Assembly: GCF_000187745.1 (NCBI RefSeq)
Contig: NZ_GL732486.1
Location: 763,415 to 827,414, forward strand
Direction of reading: 5' to 3'
Length of the DNA: 64,000 nucleotides
From: Streptococcus sp. M334
GTDB lineage: Bacteria; Bacillota; Bacilli; Lactobacillales; Streptococcaceae
This document shows, piece by piece, positions 7,265 through 15,969 of this stretch. The stretch's first letter is position 1, and every line of letters starts with the position of its first letter. The notes under the pieces were generated by a model, which did no database searches, was not told the origin of the DNA, and saw only the letters and a list, made by a program, of their open reading frames with translations. A program made the position numbers and the translations under genes.

Positions 7265-9448
7265 TTACAATTCTACTTTAGCAACTGCTGTTTTAGCTGC
7301 AAGAGAACCTGTTTGTTCTAATTTAACTGATTTAATAGCTTCAGCATTTGTGAAGACAACCACTGTAGAAGTTTCACGACCTGCTGCACGGATAGCATCC
7401 AAGTCAGCTGTGACAAGAAGATCACCTGCTACAACTTTTTGTCCTTCAGCAACATGAACTGTAAATGGTTTTCCTTCAAGACTTACTGTGTCCAAACCAA
7501 TGTGAACAAGTACTTCAAGACCTGCTTCAGTCACAAGACCAAGAGCATGTTTTGTAGGGAAGATGCTTGATACAGTACCTGAAACTGGAGATACAATGTT
7601 TCCATTTGCAGGTTCTACTGCAAATCCATCACCCATCATTTTTTGAGCAAATACTGGATCTTTTACTTGTTCCAAAGCAACAACTTGACCATCTGCCACT
7701 GAGTAAACTTCCTCAGTAAGACCTTTGAATTGAACAGTGTTTTGTTGCGCTTCTGTCATTTGACTTGGAAGAGTTTCAGGAATGATTTCACCTGAGTCAA
7801 GAATATCTTGGATATCAGATTTCAATACGTCTGCTTTTGGACCGTAGATAGCTTGAACTCCTTGTCCTTTCATGACAAGACCCATAGCTCCTTCTGCTTT
7901 CCATTGTTCTGCATCACCGACTTTGTCAGCATCTTTTACAGTTACACGAAGACGAGTCATACATGCATCAACATCAACGATGTTTGCACGTCCACCAAGA
8001 AGGTTGATAATGTTTACAACTTGAGAACCTGCTGCAACTTTCACTTCACTGCTAGCTCCTTCTGAAGCTCCTTCAGCAGTTTCATAGTTTCCGTTACGTC
8101 CTGGAGTTGCATAGTTGAATTTTTGAATCATGAAGTTTGCGATAAAGTACATGATTACAGCAAAGAGAACAGTTACCCAGATAAAGTTAACGATATCCAT
8201 ACCAATACCAGCATTAATTGCTAGTGGTGTACGAGTCAAGAATTCAATTGAACCGAATGAGTGGACACGTAGGTTTACTACGTCAGCCATAGCGAAGGCG
8301 GCACCTTGAACAAGTGAGTAAACAAGATACATAGGTGTTGCTACAAACATGAACATGTATTCGATTGGTTCAGTAACCCCTGTCAAGAATGTTGCAAGAG
8401 CTGTTGCAATCATCATACCTTTGTATTTATGTTTCTTGTCAGCATCAACATTACGGTAGATAGCAACAATGACACCCATCAAGATACCGAATGAACCGAT
8501 CATTTGTCCAACTTTGAAACGAGCTGGGTGAACAGTATCTAACAAGTGTTGGTATTGAGTAGCATCAGTACCTTTAAGGTTTACAAGGTCTGTTACCCAT
8601 GCAAGCCAAAGTGGATCTTGACCAAATACTTGACTACCTTTAGCTGCACCAGTTAAGACATCATAAGTACCACCAAGAGCTGTGTAGTTCATTGGGATAG
8701 TCAACATGTGGTGAAGACCAAATGGTAAGAGCAAACGTTCCAATGTACCATACAAGAATGGTGCAAGGATTGGAGCAGTTTCTTGTGAGTTAGCAATCCA
8801 GATACCAAAGCTATTGATACCAGTTTGCACAAGTGGCCAGAAAGCTGAAAGTACAATTGCAGCAATTATTGAACGAAGAATAACTACAAATGGTACAAAA
8901 CGTTTTCCGTTAAAGAATGAAAGTGCATCAGGAAGCTTACGGAAGTTGTAGTATTTGTTGTAAGCAGTTGCTCCAATAAAACCAGAAATAATCCCTACGA
9001 AGACACCCATGTTAAGTGCTGGGGCTTCCATTACACTAATGAAGTAATCAGCAACTTTGATTGATCCACCAAAGAGTGTTGTTACCATAGCTTCTGGATT
9101 TTTCAACATATCTCCTGATACGCCAAAGATTGTACCAGTGATACGATTGATTAGGATAAAGGCAAGACCTGCCGCAAACGCACCACCAGCACGTTCTTTA
9201 GCCCAGCTTCCTCCAATAGCGAGGGCGAACAAGATATGAAGGTTAACGATGACTCCCCAACCGATTTGCTCTAGTACACCACCAGTAATAACGAGTGGAG
9301 CAAAGTTAGGGTTAATCATCACAAGCGACTTACCGATTGAAATCATCAAACCAGCAGCCGGCATAACCGCGATAACCACCATCAAAGCCTTACCGAATTT
9401 TTGCCAAAACTCGAAAGACAAGACATTTTTGAATGTATCTTTCATCAT
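7265..9448 (-). CDS. ptsG: glucose-type PTS transporter, fused EIICBA
   Basis: This 727-aa membrane permease imports and phosphorylates glucose-type sugars using phosphate from HPr. The EIIC transport domain fills about residues 1-450, with many membrane helices and the GITEP-like motif LTGVTEPIEYMF. EIIB carries the phospho-cysteine in VDACMTRLRV (C496). EIIA carries the phospho-histidine in LVHIGLDTV (H649). Full-length fusion and order match PtsG-type proteins of streptococci; the exact sugar is inferred. A GGAG lies before two adjacent ATGs, so the start could be 3 nt later. A large cre-like palindrome lies in the leader, suggesting catabolite control. Confidence 0.92.
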   Translation of the reverse strand: MMKDTFKNVLSFEFWQKFGKALMVVIAVMPAAGLMISIGKSLVMINPNFAPLVITGGVLEQIGWGVIVNLHILFALAIGGSWAKERAGGAFAAGLAFILINRITGTIFGVSGDMLKNPEAMVTTLFGGSIKVADYFISVMEAPALNMGVFVGIISGFIGATAYNKYYNFRKLPDALSFFNGKRFVPFVVILRSIIAAIVLSAFWPLVQTGINSFGIWIANSQETAPILAPFLYGTLERLLLPFGLHHMLTIPMNYTALGGTYDVLTGAAKGSQVFGQDPLWLAWVTDLVNLKGTDATQYQHLLDTVHPARFKVGQMIGSFGILMGVIVAIYRNVDADKKHKYKGMMIATALATFLTGVTEPIEYMFMFVATPMYLVYSLVQGAAFAMADVVNLRVHSFGSIEFLTRTPLAINAGIGMDIVNFIWVTVLFAVIMYFIANFMIQKFNYATPGRNGNYETAEGASEGASSEVKVAAGSQVVNIINLLGGRANIVDVDACMTRLRVTVKDADKVGDAEQWKAEGAMGLVMKGQGVQAIYGPKADVLKSDIQDILDSGEIIPETLPSQMTEAQQNTVQFKGLTEEVYSVADGQVVALEQVKDPVFAQKMMGDGFAVEPANGNIVSPVSGTVSSIFPTKHALGLVTEAGLEVLVHIGLDTVSLEGKPFTVHVAEGQKVVAGDLLVTADLDAIRAAGRETSTVVVFTNAEAIKSVKLEQTGSLAAKTAVAKVEL

Positions 9449-9473
9449 TCAAATCTCCTTTATTTTTATTTAG

Positions 9474-9498
9474 GCAAACGTTTTACGAAAACGTTTGC
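9474..9498 (-). promoter_or_regulatory. cre-like operator in the ptsG leader
   Basis: A perfect inverted repeat has 11-bp arms GCAAACGTTTT and AAAACGTTTGC around a 3-nt centre. It contains AAACGTTTT cores resembling CcpA cre sites. It lies 10-35 nt downstream of the predicted +1, so a bound repressor would act as a roadblock. Confidence 0.75.
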
Positions 9499-9514
9499 AC
9501 TTAACTATGTATTC

Positions 9515-9542
9515 ATTATACCACTTTAAATTTTTTTGTAAA
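9515..9542 (-). promoter_or_regulatory. ptsG promoter
   Basis: On the minus strand TTTACA (9542-9537), a 16-nt spacer and TATAAT (9520-9515) with an upstream TGG, making an extended -10. Confidence 0.65.
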
Positions 9543-9587
9543 GGCTTTTATAAAAAAAAGTATACTTTTTTCTAAAATTTTTCTAAC

Positions 9588-9612
9588 AAAAAAGGAGATA
9601 TTAAAATCTCCT
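9588..9612 (-). terminator. intrinsic terminator of ftsE-ftsX
   Basis: GGAGA, an A/T-rich loop, TCTCC and T6 on the minus strand, 22 nt past the ftsX stop. Confidence 0.85.
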
Positions 9613-9633
9613 CAAATATACTTATCTTCTGTT

Positions 9634-10560
9634 TTAGATTTTCAAGAAACGTCTCATTGAAATTCCTGATCCCAGTGAACCGATGAAAATACCAATCATA
9701 AATAATAGGGCAATCATCAGTGGACTGAATACCTCTGGTGAAATCATTGAAAGGTTTTGACCGACTAATGACTTATTGACCGATTGGTAAACCATTTGAT
9801 AAACAACAAATACCAGAACTGACGGAAGGGTTGCTCCAAGCAAACCAATGAAGGCTCCTTCAAGCAAGAAAGGTCCACGGATATAACCGTTCTTAGCCCC
9901 TACTAAACGCATGATTTGAATTTCACGACTTCGTGAAATAATGGTGATACGTATCGTATTAGAAATCAAGAAGACTGCAATGAAAATCAATAATCCAGCA
10001 ATAACAAGTCCCCAGACGCGAATAAATGAAGCTAACTTGAACAAGCGTTCTGTATTGGCACCACCATCTTGGACTTCTGATACACCTTCAATTTTCTTAG
10101 CCTCCTCGGCTACAGTTTTTACATCACTTGGTGTATTTGTATCAACGATATAGGCATCATATAGAGGATTGGCGTCACCATCAAAGATTTTCCAGTTGTC
10201 CCCCATTGTCTCAGTTAATTTTTCATATTGTTCTTCTTTACTTGAAAAAGTAACACGCTTAACTGTAGACATCCCCTTCAAAGCATTATATACCTTGTGG
10301 TAGTCATTATTTGTAACAGTTTGACCTTCTTTTTCAATAGTCTCGCTATTATCAGCTACATCCTTACGAATGTAAACCATCACTCGGACATTATTTTCAA
10401 TATCTGTAGCTAGTTTCGCTGTATTGAAAATAACAGAAGCAAATATTGCCACCAAGGTCAACGTAATCATGACTGAGCTGACAGCAGCCACTGTCATCCA
10501 GCCATTTCGTTTCAAGCTTTTTAACGATTCAAATAAATGGCGAAAAAATCTACTAATCAT
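9634..10560 (-). CDS. ftsX: cell division ABC-transporter-like membrane protein FtsX
   Basis: FtsX pairs with FtsE at the division site and, in streptococci, activates the PcsB peptidoglycan hydrolase through its extracellular loop. The 308-aa protein has one N-terminal membrane helix, a large extracellular domain (about residues 45-165) and three C-terminal helices with the FtsX/MacB-like ISRSREIQIMRLVGA segment. I chose the ATG at 10560 (MISRFF), which overlaps the last 8 nt of ftsE. AAAGGAG lies 12 nt upstream. A start 9 nt earlier (MDTMISRFF) is possible but very close to the same Shine-Dalgarno. Confidence 0.93.
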   Translation of the reverse strand: MISRFFRHLFESLKSLKRNGWMTVAAVSSVMITLTLVAIFASVIFNTAKLATDIENNVRVMVYIRKDVADNSETIEKEGQTVTNNDYHKVYNALKGMSTVKRVTFSSKEEQYEKLTETMGDNWKIFDGDANPLYDAYIVDTNTPSDVKTVAEEAKKIEGVSEVQDGGANTERLFKLASFIRVWGLVIAGLLIFIAVFLISNTIRITIISRSREIQIMRLVGAKNGYIRGPFLLEGAFIGLLGATLPSVLVFVVYQMVYQSVNKSLVGQNLSMISPEVFSPLMIALLFMIGIFIGSLGSGISMRRFLKI

Positions 10561-11245
10561 CGTATCCATATTCTCCTTTAGCTTCGTCACGAACGACACG
10601 GCCATTTTCAATGGCAATGACACGGTGGCGCAAGGTATTTACAATCTGACTGTTGTGGGTCGCCATCAAGACAGTTGTTCCTTGGAGATTGATGCGTTCC
10701 AGCAAATTCATAATTTCCCATGAATTATCTGGATCCAAGTTTCCTGTTGGTTCGTCCGCAATCAATACTTTTGGATTATTTACAATAGCACGCGCAATCG
10801 CAATCCGCTGTTGTTCTCCCCCCGAAAGTTCATTTGGGAAAGAACGAACCTTATGCTTCAATCCAACGAGGTCTAAGACTTCCATAACACGTTTTTTGAT
10901 ATTACGGCGATTTTCCCCGATTACTTCCATAGCGTAAGCAATATTTTCATAGACAGTTTTCTTTGGCAACAATTTATAATCCTGAAAGACAACCCCAACA
11001 CTTCGACGTAGAAGCGGAACATCTTTCTTTTTAATCTTAACCAAATTAAAGCCAGCAACTGATAGGCTTCCTTTATCGATTTTTACTTCACGATATAGAG
11101 AACGAATAAAGGTTGACTTCCCTGCTCCTGAAGGTCCTACGATGTAAGCAAATTCCCCTGGTTGAACACTGACCGAAACACCGCGTAGGGCAGTCGTCCC
11201 GTTGTCATACTTTTTAACAACATCTCTCATTTCAATAATTGACAT
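10553..11245 (-). CDS. ftsE: cell division ATP-binding protein FtsE
   Basis: The 230-aa cytoplasmic ATPase partners with FtsX to couple ATP hydrolysis to cell-wall hydrolysis at the septum. Motifs are Walker A GPSGAGKST (about residues 36-44), the Q-loop region VVFQDYKLLP, signature LSGGEQQR, Walker B VLIADEPTGNLD and the H-loop MATHN. Length is normal for FtsE. Its end overlaps the ftsX start by 8 nt, so the two are translationally coupled. It lies 17 nt downstream of prfB on the same strand, suggesting a prfB-ftsE-ftsX transcript. Confidence 0.96.
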   Translation of the reverse strand: MSIIEMRDVVKKYDNGTTALRGVSVSVQPGEFAYIVGPSGAGKSTFIRSLYREVKIDKGSLSVAGFNLVKIKKKDVPLLRRSVGVVFQDYKLLPKKTVYENIAYAMEVIGENRRNIKKRVMEVLDLVGLKHKVRSFPNELSGGEQQRIAIARAIVNNPKVLIADEPTGNLDPDNSWEIMNLLERINLQGTTVLMATHNSQIVNTLRHRVIAIENGRVVRDEAKGEYGYDD

Positions 11246-11262
11246 GTGAGTTCCTTTCTATC

Positions 11263-12358
11263 TTAGCTGATTCGCCACTTGAGATAGGCATCGATAAAAC
11301 CATCTAGGTCTCCATCCATAACCTTATCTACTTGTGCAACCTCAAAGCTAGTTCGGTGATCTTTTACCATAGTATATGGCGTGAAAACATAAGAACGGAT
11401 TTGGCTTCCCCATGTGATTTCCTTTTTCTCACCCTTGAGGGAATCAACCTCCGCGGCTTTCTTTTCTTGCTCCATTTGATAGAGCTTAGCCTGTAACATC
11501 TTCATAGCACGATCTCTATTTCCATATTGGGTACGATCGACCGTTGACTGGACGACAGTTCCCGTAGGAATGTGTGTCAAACGCACACCTGTTGAAACTT
11601 TATTGACGTTCTGACCACCAGCACCACCTGAACGGAAGGTGTCCATCTTGATGTCATCTTCACGGATTTCCACTTCAATGGTATCATCCAGCTCAGGCAT
11701 CACTTCTACAGATGTGAAAGAGGTATGGCGACGTTTGGCAGAGTCAAATGGTGAAATACGAACCAAACGGTGAACACCCATTTCTGACTTGAGAAGACCA
11801 TAGGCATTAGGTCCTTCAAATGATAAGGTTACTGACTTGATACCAGCTTCATCTCCTGCTTGGTAATCCAAAACTTCTACTTTAAAGCCTTTAGCATTTC
11901 CATAGCGAGTGTACATACGAAGCAACATATCACCCCAGTCTTGAGCTTCTGTACCACCGGATCCTGGATGGATTTCCAAAATCGCATTATTATGGTCATA
12001 AGGTTCTGACAAGAGAAGGGTCATCTCATAGCTGGTCATCATCTTATCAAGTTCTGACAACTGCGTTACCAGTTCTTCTTGAACCGACTCGTCTTCTGCT
12101 AAAAAGTCCAATAAAATTTCGACTTCATCCTGCAACTCTTCCATTTTGTGGAAAGTGTTATAGGTGTTTTTTAATTCATTTAATTCTTGCGACGTTTTTT
12201 GGGCCGCGATATTATCGTTCCAAAAATCAGGTTCTGTCATCTTGTTTTCCAAGATGGCAATCTCTTCCTCTAGACCCTCTAAGTCAAAGAGACCCCCTGA
12301 AAGAAGCTAATTTTTCACGATTTGCGTCAATTTTCTGACGAATTTCTGAAATGTCCAT
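11263..12358 (-). CDS. prfB: peptide chain release factor 2, made by programmed +1 frameshift
   Basis: RF2 recognises UGA and UAA stops and releases the peptide. Reading starts at the ATG at 12358 ([11 protein letters not shown]), goes 24 codons to an in-frame TGA at 12286-12284, shifts +1 there, and continues for 340 codons, giving 364 aa, the usual length. The shift site is the classic one: AGGGGG as an internal Shine-Dalgarno, then TCT CTT TGA C. The second frame holds the GGQ catalytic motif in [12 protein letters not shown]. The high UGA content of untranslated RF2 pools drives autoregulation in this family. A naive annotation from the internal ATG at 12252 would lose 35 residues. Confidence 0.96.
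12284..12298 (-). promoter_or_regulatory. RF2 autoregulatory +1 frameshift site
   Basis: Minus strand AGG GGG TCT CTT TGA, followed by C. The internal Shine-Dalgarno is 3 nt before the CTT slip codon and UGA is the weak stop. Reading CTT then GAC restores the main frame. Confidence 0.95.
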
Positions 12359-12438
12359 AAATACTCCTTTTTTGTATCGTTTTATTATACCATATTCTCT
12401 CATTTCTTTCCATCTTTTGCTCTACTCCCCTTTTTATG

Positions 12439-12463
12439 AAAAAAGAAGCCTTTCGGCTCCCCT
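12439..12463 (-). terminator. intrinsic terminator of the CBS-ACT gene
   Basis: GAGCC, GAAA tetraloop, GGCTTC, then T6 on the minus strand, 3 nt past the stop. Confidence 0.8.
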
Positions 12464-12465
12464 CC

Positions 12466-13122
12466 TTATAAAACTTTTGCAGAAGTACGACTAATCTCCT
12501 CTACTTGAATATTCTCGGATTCAAATTTTTGCTTTAAGGCTGCCAAATCAACTGAACCATCAATTTGAACTTCTATAATCACCTTACCATCTTTACGCGG
12601 AATATTAACTGTATGGGAGATATTTAAATTTTCTTCAACGATTAGAGAAACAATCTTACCAAGAACGCCGACTTCATTTTCCGTAACAAAGCGCACACGA
12701 ATTCCTTCTTCTCCATAGCCAGCAATTTCAAGAAAGGCTTGGAAAACATCACGGTCAGTAATAACCCCATAGACTTGATGGTTATCTACGACAGGAAGAA
12801 TACCAATCTTGTTTTTCAACATCAGATAAGTTGCATCCTCTAGACTCGCATAGCCTGAAACAGTGACAACATCGCGAATCATGACATCTTTTACTTTTGT
12901 CTTATTCAGAAGATAGTTCATCTCATAGATAGAAAGACTTGTTGCTTTGGATGGACTTGCTTGGGCAATGGTTCCCTCAGTTACCAAACCAACCAATTGA
13001 TCATTTTCGATAACAGGCAAGCGGTGCAACCCTTGCTCTCTCATCAAATCTGCTGCATGAGATACTGTTGTATCTGGACTAATATAAACTACCTTGCGGG
13101 TCATAAAATCTTTAACTGCCAT
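12466..13122 (-). CDS. CBS-domain plus ACT-domain protein (AcuB-like)
   Basis: The 218-aa cytoplasmic protein has two CBS motifs (about residues 1-60 and 75-135, each with the V..L.......LPVV.N pattern) followed by a C-terminal ACT domain (about 140-215). This order is that of Bacillus AcuB and similar proteins, in which CBS pairs bind adenine nucleotides and ACT domains bind amino acids. It lies downstream of the branched-chain amino acid transport operon on the same strand, separated by a terminator and the 55-bp repeat array. A regulatory role linked to amino acids is plausible, but that is inference. The ATG follows AAAGGAG. Confidence 0.85.
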   Translation of the reverse strand: MAVKDFMTRKVVYISPDTTVSHAADLMREQGLHRLPVIENDQLVGLVTEGTIAQASPSKATSLSIYEMNYLLNKTKVKDVMIRDVVTVSGYASLEDATYLMLKNKIGILPVVDNHQVYGVITDRDVFQAFLEIAGYGEEGIRVRFVTENEVGVLGKIVSLIVEENLNISHTVNIPRKDGKVIIEVQIDGSVDLAALKQKFESENIQVEEISRTSAKVL

Positions 13123-13227
13123 GAGACTTCTCCTTTTCTATTCTTATCCCTATTATACAATCTTTTTGTAAATCTATCAAACGCTTACATTTCTTTTTCA
13201 AAATTCAGAAAAGTATGAATAAGCTAG

Positions 13228-13253
13228 CAAAAAGAGCTCTGAAATCGAGCTCT
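13228..13253 (-). terminator. intrinsic terminator between livF and the CBS-ACT gene
   Basis: AGAGCTC, 7-nt loop, GAGCTCT, then a T tract on the minus strand. It would stop transcripts that cross the repeat array. Confidence 0.85.
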
Positions 13254-13318
13254 ATGAATGAGGGTAAGATACCTTTCATTCGATTTATTCAATTATTAGA
13301 AATTAACCTTTTAATGTA

Positions 13319-13537
13319 GATGAAGATTGCTTTGCAATCTATATCTGCCAAGTAAAACAATCCACTGGATTTGATGATTGTTTCGCAATCTCCATCTGCC
13401 GACTAAAAAGGTCCCCCGGACTATAATGATGATTGCTTCGCAATCTTTATCCGCCGACTAAAAAGGTCCCCCGGACTATAATGATGATTACTTCGTAATC
13501 CTCATCCACGGACTAAAACAATCCACTGGATTGTTTT
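13319..13537. repeat. array of four 54-55-bp tandem hairpin repeats after livF
   Basis: Units begin at 13319, 13373, 13428 and 13483 (period 55, first unit 54). Each has a small stem of the type GATTGC-TTC-GCAATC, then an ATCYGCCRACTAAAA-like stretch, then a second stem (GTCC-CCC-GGAC in units 2 and 3, AACAATCC-like in units 1 and 4). Unit 4 has GATTAC/GTAATC, a paired change that keeps the stem. The last unit overlaps the livF stop codon. Confidence 0.85.
13515..13537 (-). terminator. hairpin at the livF stop codon, probable terminator
   Basis: AAAACAATCC and GGATTGTTTT form a 10-bp stem with an ACT-sized loop on either strand; the livF TAA is inside the 5' arm. The T tract after it is short (TTTTAG), so termination may be partial. 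Confidence 0.55.
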
Positions 13538-14246
13538 AGCCACCTAGGTATGCTTTTCTGACTTCTTCTGATGAGGCGAGTTCTTTTCCTGTTCCTGATA
13601 GAACGATTTTTCCTGTTTCCAGTACATAGCCTCGGTCAGAGATTGCGAGTGCCTTATTAGCGTTCTGTTCAATCAAGAGGACGGTTGTTCCTTGTTTCTG
13701 AATATCTTGAATGATATCAAAAATCTCTTGGATAAAGATTGGTGCAAGTCCCATTGATGGTTCATCTAAAAGGAGAAGTTTTGGTGTTGACATAAGAGCG
13801 CGTCCCATGGCAAGCATTTGTTGTTCTCCTCCTGAAAGAGTGGCTGCATCCTGGTTCTTCCGTTCTTCAAGACGTGGGAAACGTGAGAAAACCTTCTTCA
13901 AGTTAGCTTGATTTTCTTCACGGTTTTTCTTTAAGAAAGCTCCCATTTCTAAATTTTCCATAACAGTCAAGCCAGGGAAGACGTGGCGTCCTTCTGGAAC
14001 TTGTGAAAGACCACCTGCCACGATTTTCTGAGCCGGCATTTTTTGGATTTCTTGACCTAAAAATTCAATCTTTCCAGAACTTGGTCTAACCAAACCAGAC
14101 AAGGTACGGAGAATGGTTGTCTTACCTGCACCATTAGCACCGATAAGGGAAACAACTTCTCCTTCATTCACTTCAAAGCTTACATCACGGACTGCTTGGA
14201 TCATGCCGTAATGCACAGAAAGATTATCAACTTTTAACATAGACAT
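13536..14246 (-). CDS. livF: branched-chain amino acid ABC transporter ATPase LivF
   Basis: The 236-aa cytoplasmic ATPase is one of the two nucleotide-binding subunits of the Leu/Ile/Val importer. Walker A is GANGAGKTT, signature LSGGEQQML, Walker B LLLDEPSMGLAP, H-loop LIEQNANKAL. The short LivF-type C-terminus (SSEEVRKAYLGG) is present. The ATG overlaps the livG stop by 1 nt (TAATG), and AGGAGGTGA sits just upstream inside livG, so translation is coupled. It is the last gene of the livJHMGF operon. Confidence 0.95.
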   Translation of the reverse strand: MSMLKVDNLSVHYGMIQAVRDVSFEVNEGEVVSLIGANGAGKTTILRTLSGLVRPSSGKIEFLGQEIQKMPAQKIVAGGLSQVPEGRHVFPGLTVMENLEMGAFLKKNREENQANLKKVFSRFPRLEERKNQDAATLSGGEQQMLAMGRALMSTPKLLLLDEPSMGLAPIFIQEIFDIIQDIQKQGTTVLLIEQNANKALAISDRGYVLETGKIVLSGTGKELASSEEVRKAYLGG

Positions 14247-15010
14247 TAGGCTTCACCTCCTAGATAAGCTTCGATAACGCGTTTATTGGTCTTAATTTCG
14301 TCTGGAGTTCCTTGTGCAATCAAACGGCCATACTCAAGTACGTAGATACGTTCTGTTACTTCCATGACCAAATTCATATCGTGTTCAATCAGCATGATCG
14401 TAATCTTAAATTCATCTTTGATACGACGAATTAACTCAGTCAATTCCGCTGTTTCCTGTGGGTTCATACCTGCTGCTGGTTCATCTAAAAAGAGAATTTT
14501 AGGTTCCGTAGCGAGGGCACGAACAATTTCCAAACGACGTTGCTGTCCGTAGGCAAGGTTTTTAGCAAGCGTCTCTGCATCACCATCTAAATCAAAGATT
14601 TTCAGCAATTCCAAAGCTTTAGCCTTTAATTCTTTTTCACTCTTGTAAAAAGCTGGCAAGCGTAAGAAACTAGCAAAAACATGTTGTTTGTGATGGTTAC
14701 CAAAAGCAATCAAAACATTGTCCAAAACTGTTAAATCTTTAAAGAGACGAATATTTTGGAAAGTACGTCCAAGTCCCAAAGAAGCAATCTTATAAGGTGC
14801 CTTTCCATTCAAAAGGTGACCATCAAGGGTAACTGTTCCCTCACTTGGTTCATAAACACCCGTCAAAAGGTTGAAAAGGGTGGTTTTTCCAGCTCCATTT
14901 GGACCGATTAGTCCAACCAGTTCCCCTTCGTTCAATTCAAGAGTCACATCTCCAACAGCTGTTAGACCGCCAAAATGTTTGGTTAACTGTTTTACTTCAA
15001 GTAATGCCAT
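14246..15010 (-). CDS. livG: branched-chain amino acid ABC transporter ATPase LivG
   Basis: This 254-aa ATPase is the second nucleotide-binding subunit of the importer. Walker A GPNGAGKTT, Walker B ILFLDEPAAGMNP and the LivG-specific long insert between Walker A and the signature (FGNHHKQHVFASFLRLPAF) distinguish it from LivF. The signature loop is LAYGQQRRLE rather than LSGGQ, which is normal for LivG. It overlaps livM and livF by single nucleotides, so the three are tightly coupled. Confidence 0.95.
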   Translation of the reverse strand: MALLEVKQLTKHFGGLTAVGDVTLELNEGELVGLIGPNGAGKTTLFNLLTGVYEPSEGTVTLDGHLLNGKAPYKIASLGLGRTFQNIRLFKDLTVLDNVLIAFGNHHKQHVFASFLRLPAFYKSEKELKAKALELLKIFDLDGDAETLAKNLAYGQQRRLEIVRALATEPKILFLDEPAAGMNPQETAELTELIRRIKDEFKITIMLIEHDMNLVMEVTERIYVLEYGRLIAQGTPDEIKTNKRVIEAYLGGEA

Positions 15011-15966
15011 TAGTTTTGTTCCTCCTTCTTAGATTTTTTAAAGAAACGTGATAGGCTCAATTCCCATGTTCCAAGGAGTCCACCTGGTCTGAAAATCATG
15101 ACCAATACCAAGGCCAAAGCGTAAATAATCATACGCACACTAGCAACATCTTGGAGAAGCATATTCAAAATTCCCAGAACAATAGCTGAAACAATGGCAC
15201 CTGTAATGGAACCAAGTCCACCAAATACAACAATGATCAAAACGTTGATTGAGTTGATAAAGGTGTAATCTTTCGGTACGACAGATCCAATAAATCCTGC
15301 CTGAAGTGACCCTGCAATACTTGCAGTAATAGCACCAAAGACAAAGGCGATGATTTTAATTTTAGTCGTATTAACCCCAACTGACTCAGCAGCGATTTCA
15401 TCCTCACGAACAGAGAGGGTTGAACGACCAATCGGGCTACGCAAGAAGTTCAAGGTTGCAATGGTTGTAATAACGACAAAGAAGTATACCATTTGCCAAG
15501 TTGTAAAGTTAGGAATTCCCAAGATACCTGCCGCACCATTTGTAAGGCTTCCGCCATTGATGATAAAGATACGGATAATTTCAGATACACCGAGAGTCGC
15601 CACCGCAAGGTAATCCCCCTTCAAGCGTAAGGTTGGAATTCCGACAAGCAAGGCAACTGCCCCTGAAAGCAAAGCACCTACCAGCATAGCTCCAAAGAAG
15701 GCACCGTAGGTTGGTGATTTAGAACCAATAATAGCTGCTGCATAGGCACCAATCGCCATGAAACCAGCATGCCCAAGTGAAAATTGGCCTGAAAAACCAA
15801 CGATTAAGTTGAGACCAACAGCCAGAATAATATTAATTCCAATTTGTTGTAAAATCTGTACATAGAATAGATTGAGTACTCCGACTGAAACCAGTACACT
15901 AATCAAGCCATAGCCAGCTAACAAAAGGAGTAACCATAGAATATTAACTTTTAAATTTTCTTTCAT
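15010..15966 (-). CDS. livM: branched-chain amino acid ABC transporter permease LivM
   Basis: The 318-aa integral membrane protein has about nine hydrophobic segments and the family motif GRSTLSVREDEIAAESVGVN (about residues 180-199), the coupling loop that contacts the ATPases. FSGQFSLGHAGFMAIGAYA near residue 60 is also characteristic of LivM. It forms the translocation pore with LivH. It starts 3 nt after the livH stop and ends overlapping livG by 1 nt. Confidence 0.94.
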   Translation of the reverse strand: MKENLKVNILWLLLLLAGYGLISVLVSVGVLNLFYVQILQQIGINIILAVGLNLIVGFSGQFSLGHAGFMAIGAYAAAIIGSKSPTYGAFFGAMLVGALLSGAVALLVGIPTLRLKGDYLAVATLGVSEIIRIFIINGGSLTNGAAGILGIPNFTTWQMVYFFVVITTIATLNFLRSPIGRSTLSVREDEIAAESVGVNTTKIKIIAFVFGAITASIAGSLQAGFIGSVVPKDYTFINSINVLIIVVFGGLGSITGAIVSAIVLGILNMLLQDVASVRMIIYALALVLVMIFRPGGLLGTWELSLSRFFKKSKKEEQN

Positions 15967-15969
15967 CGC

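Noticed and set aside
9634..10623. Longer FtsX start at 10623
   Set aside because: It would overlap ftsE by 71 nt and has no ribosome site; the start at 10560 has both the usual overlap and an upstream AAAGGAG.
11263..12252. prfB annotated from the internal ATG only
   Set aside because: The upstream frame with AGGGGG TCT CTT TGA C is the known RF2 frameshift; the gene starts at 12358.
13319..13537. Tandem repeats considered as a CRISPR array
   Set aside because: The units are contiguous with period 55 and no unique spacers; each repeat differs by base changes, and no cas genes are near.
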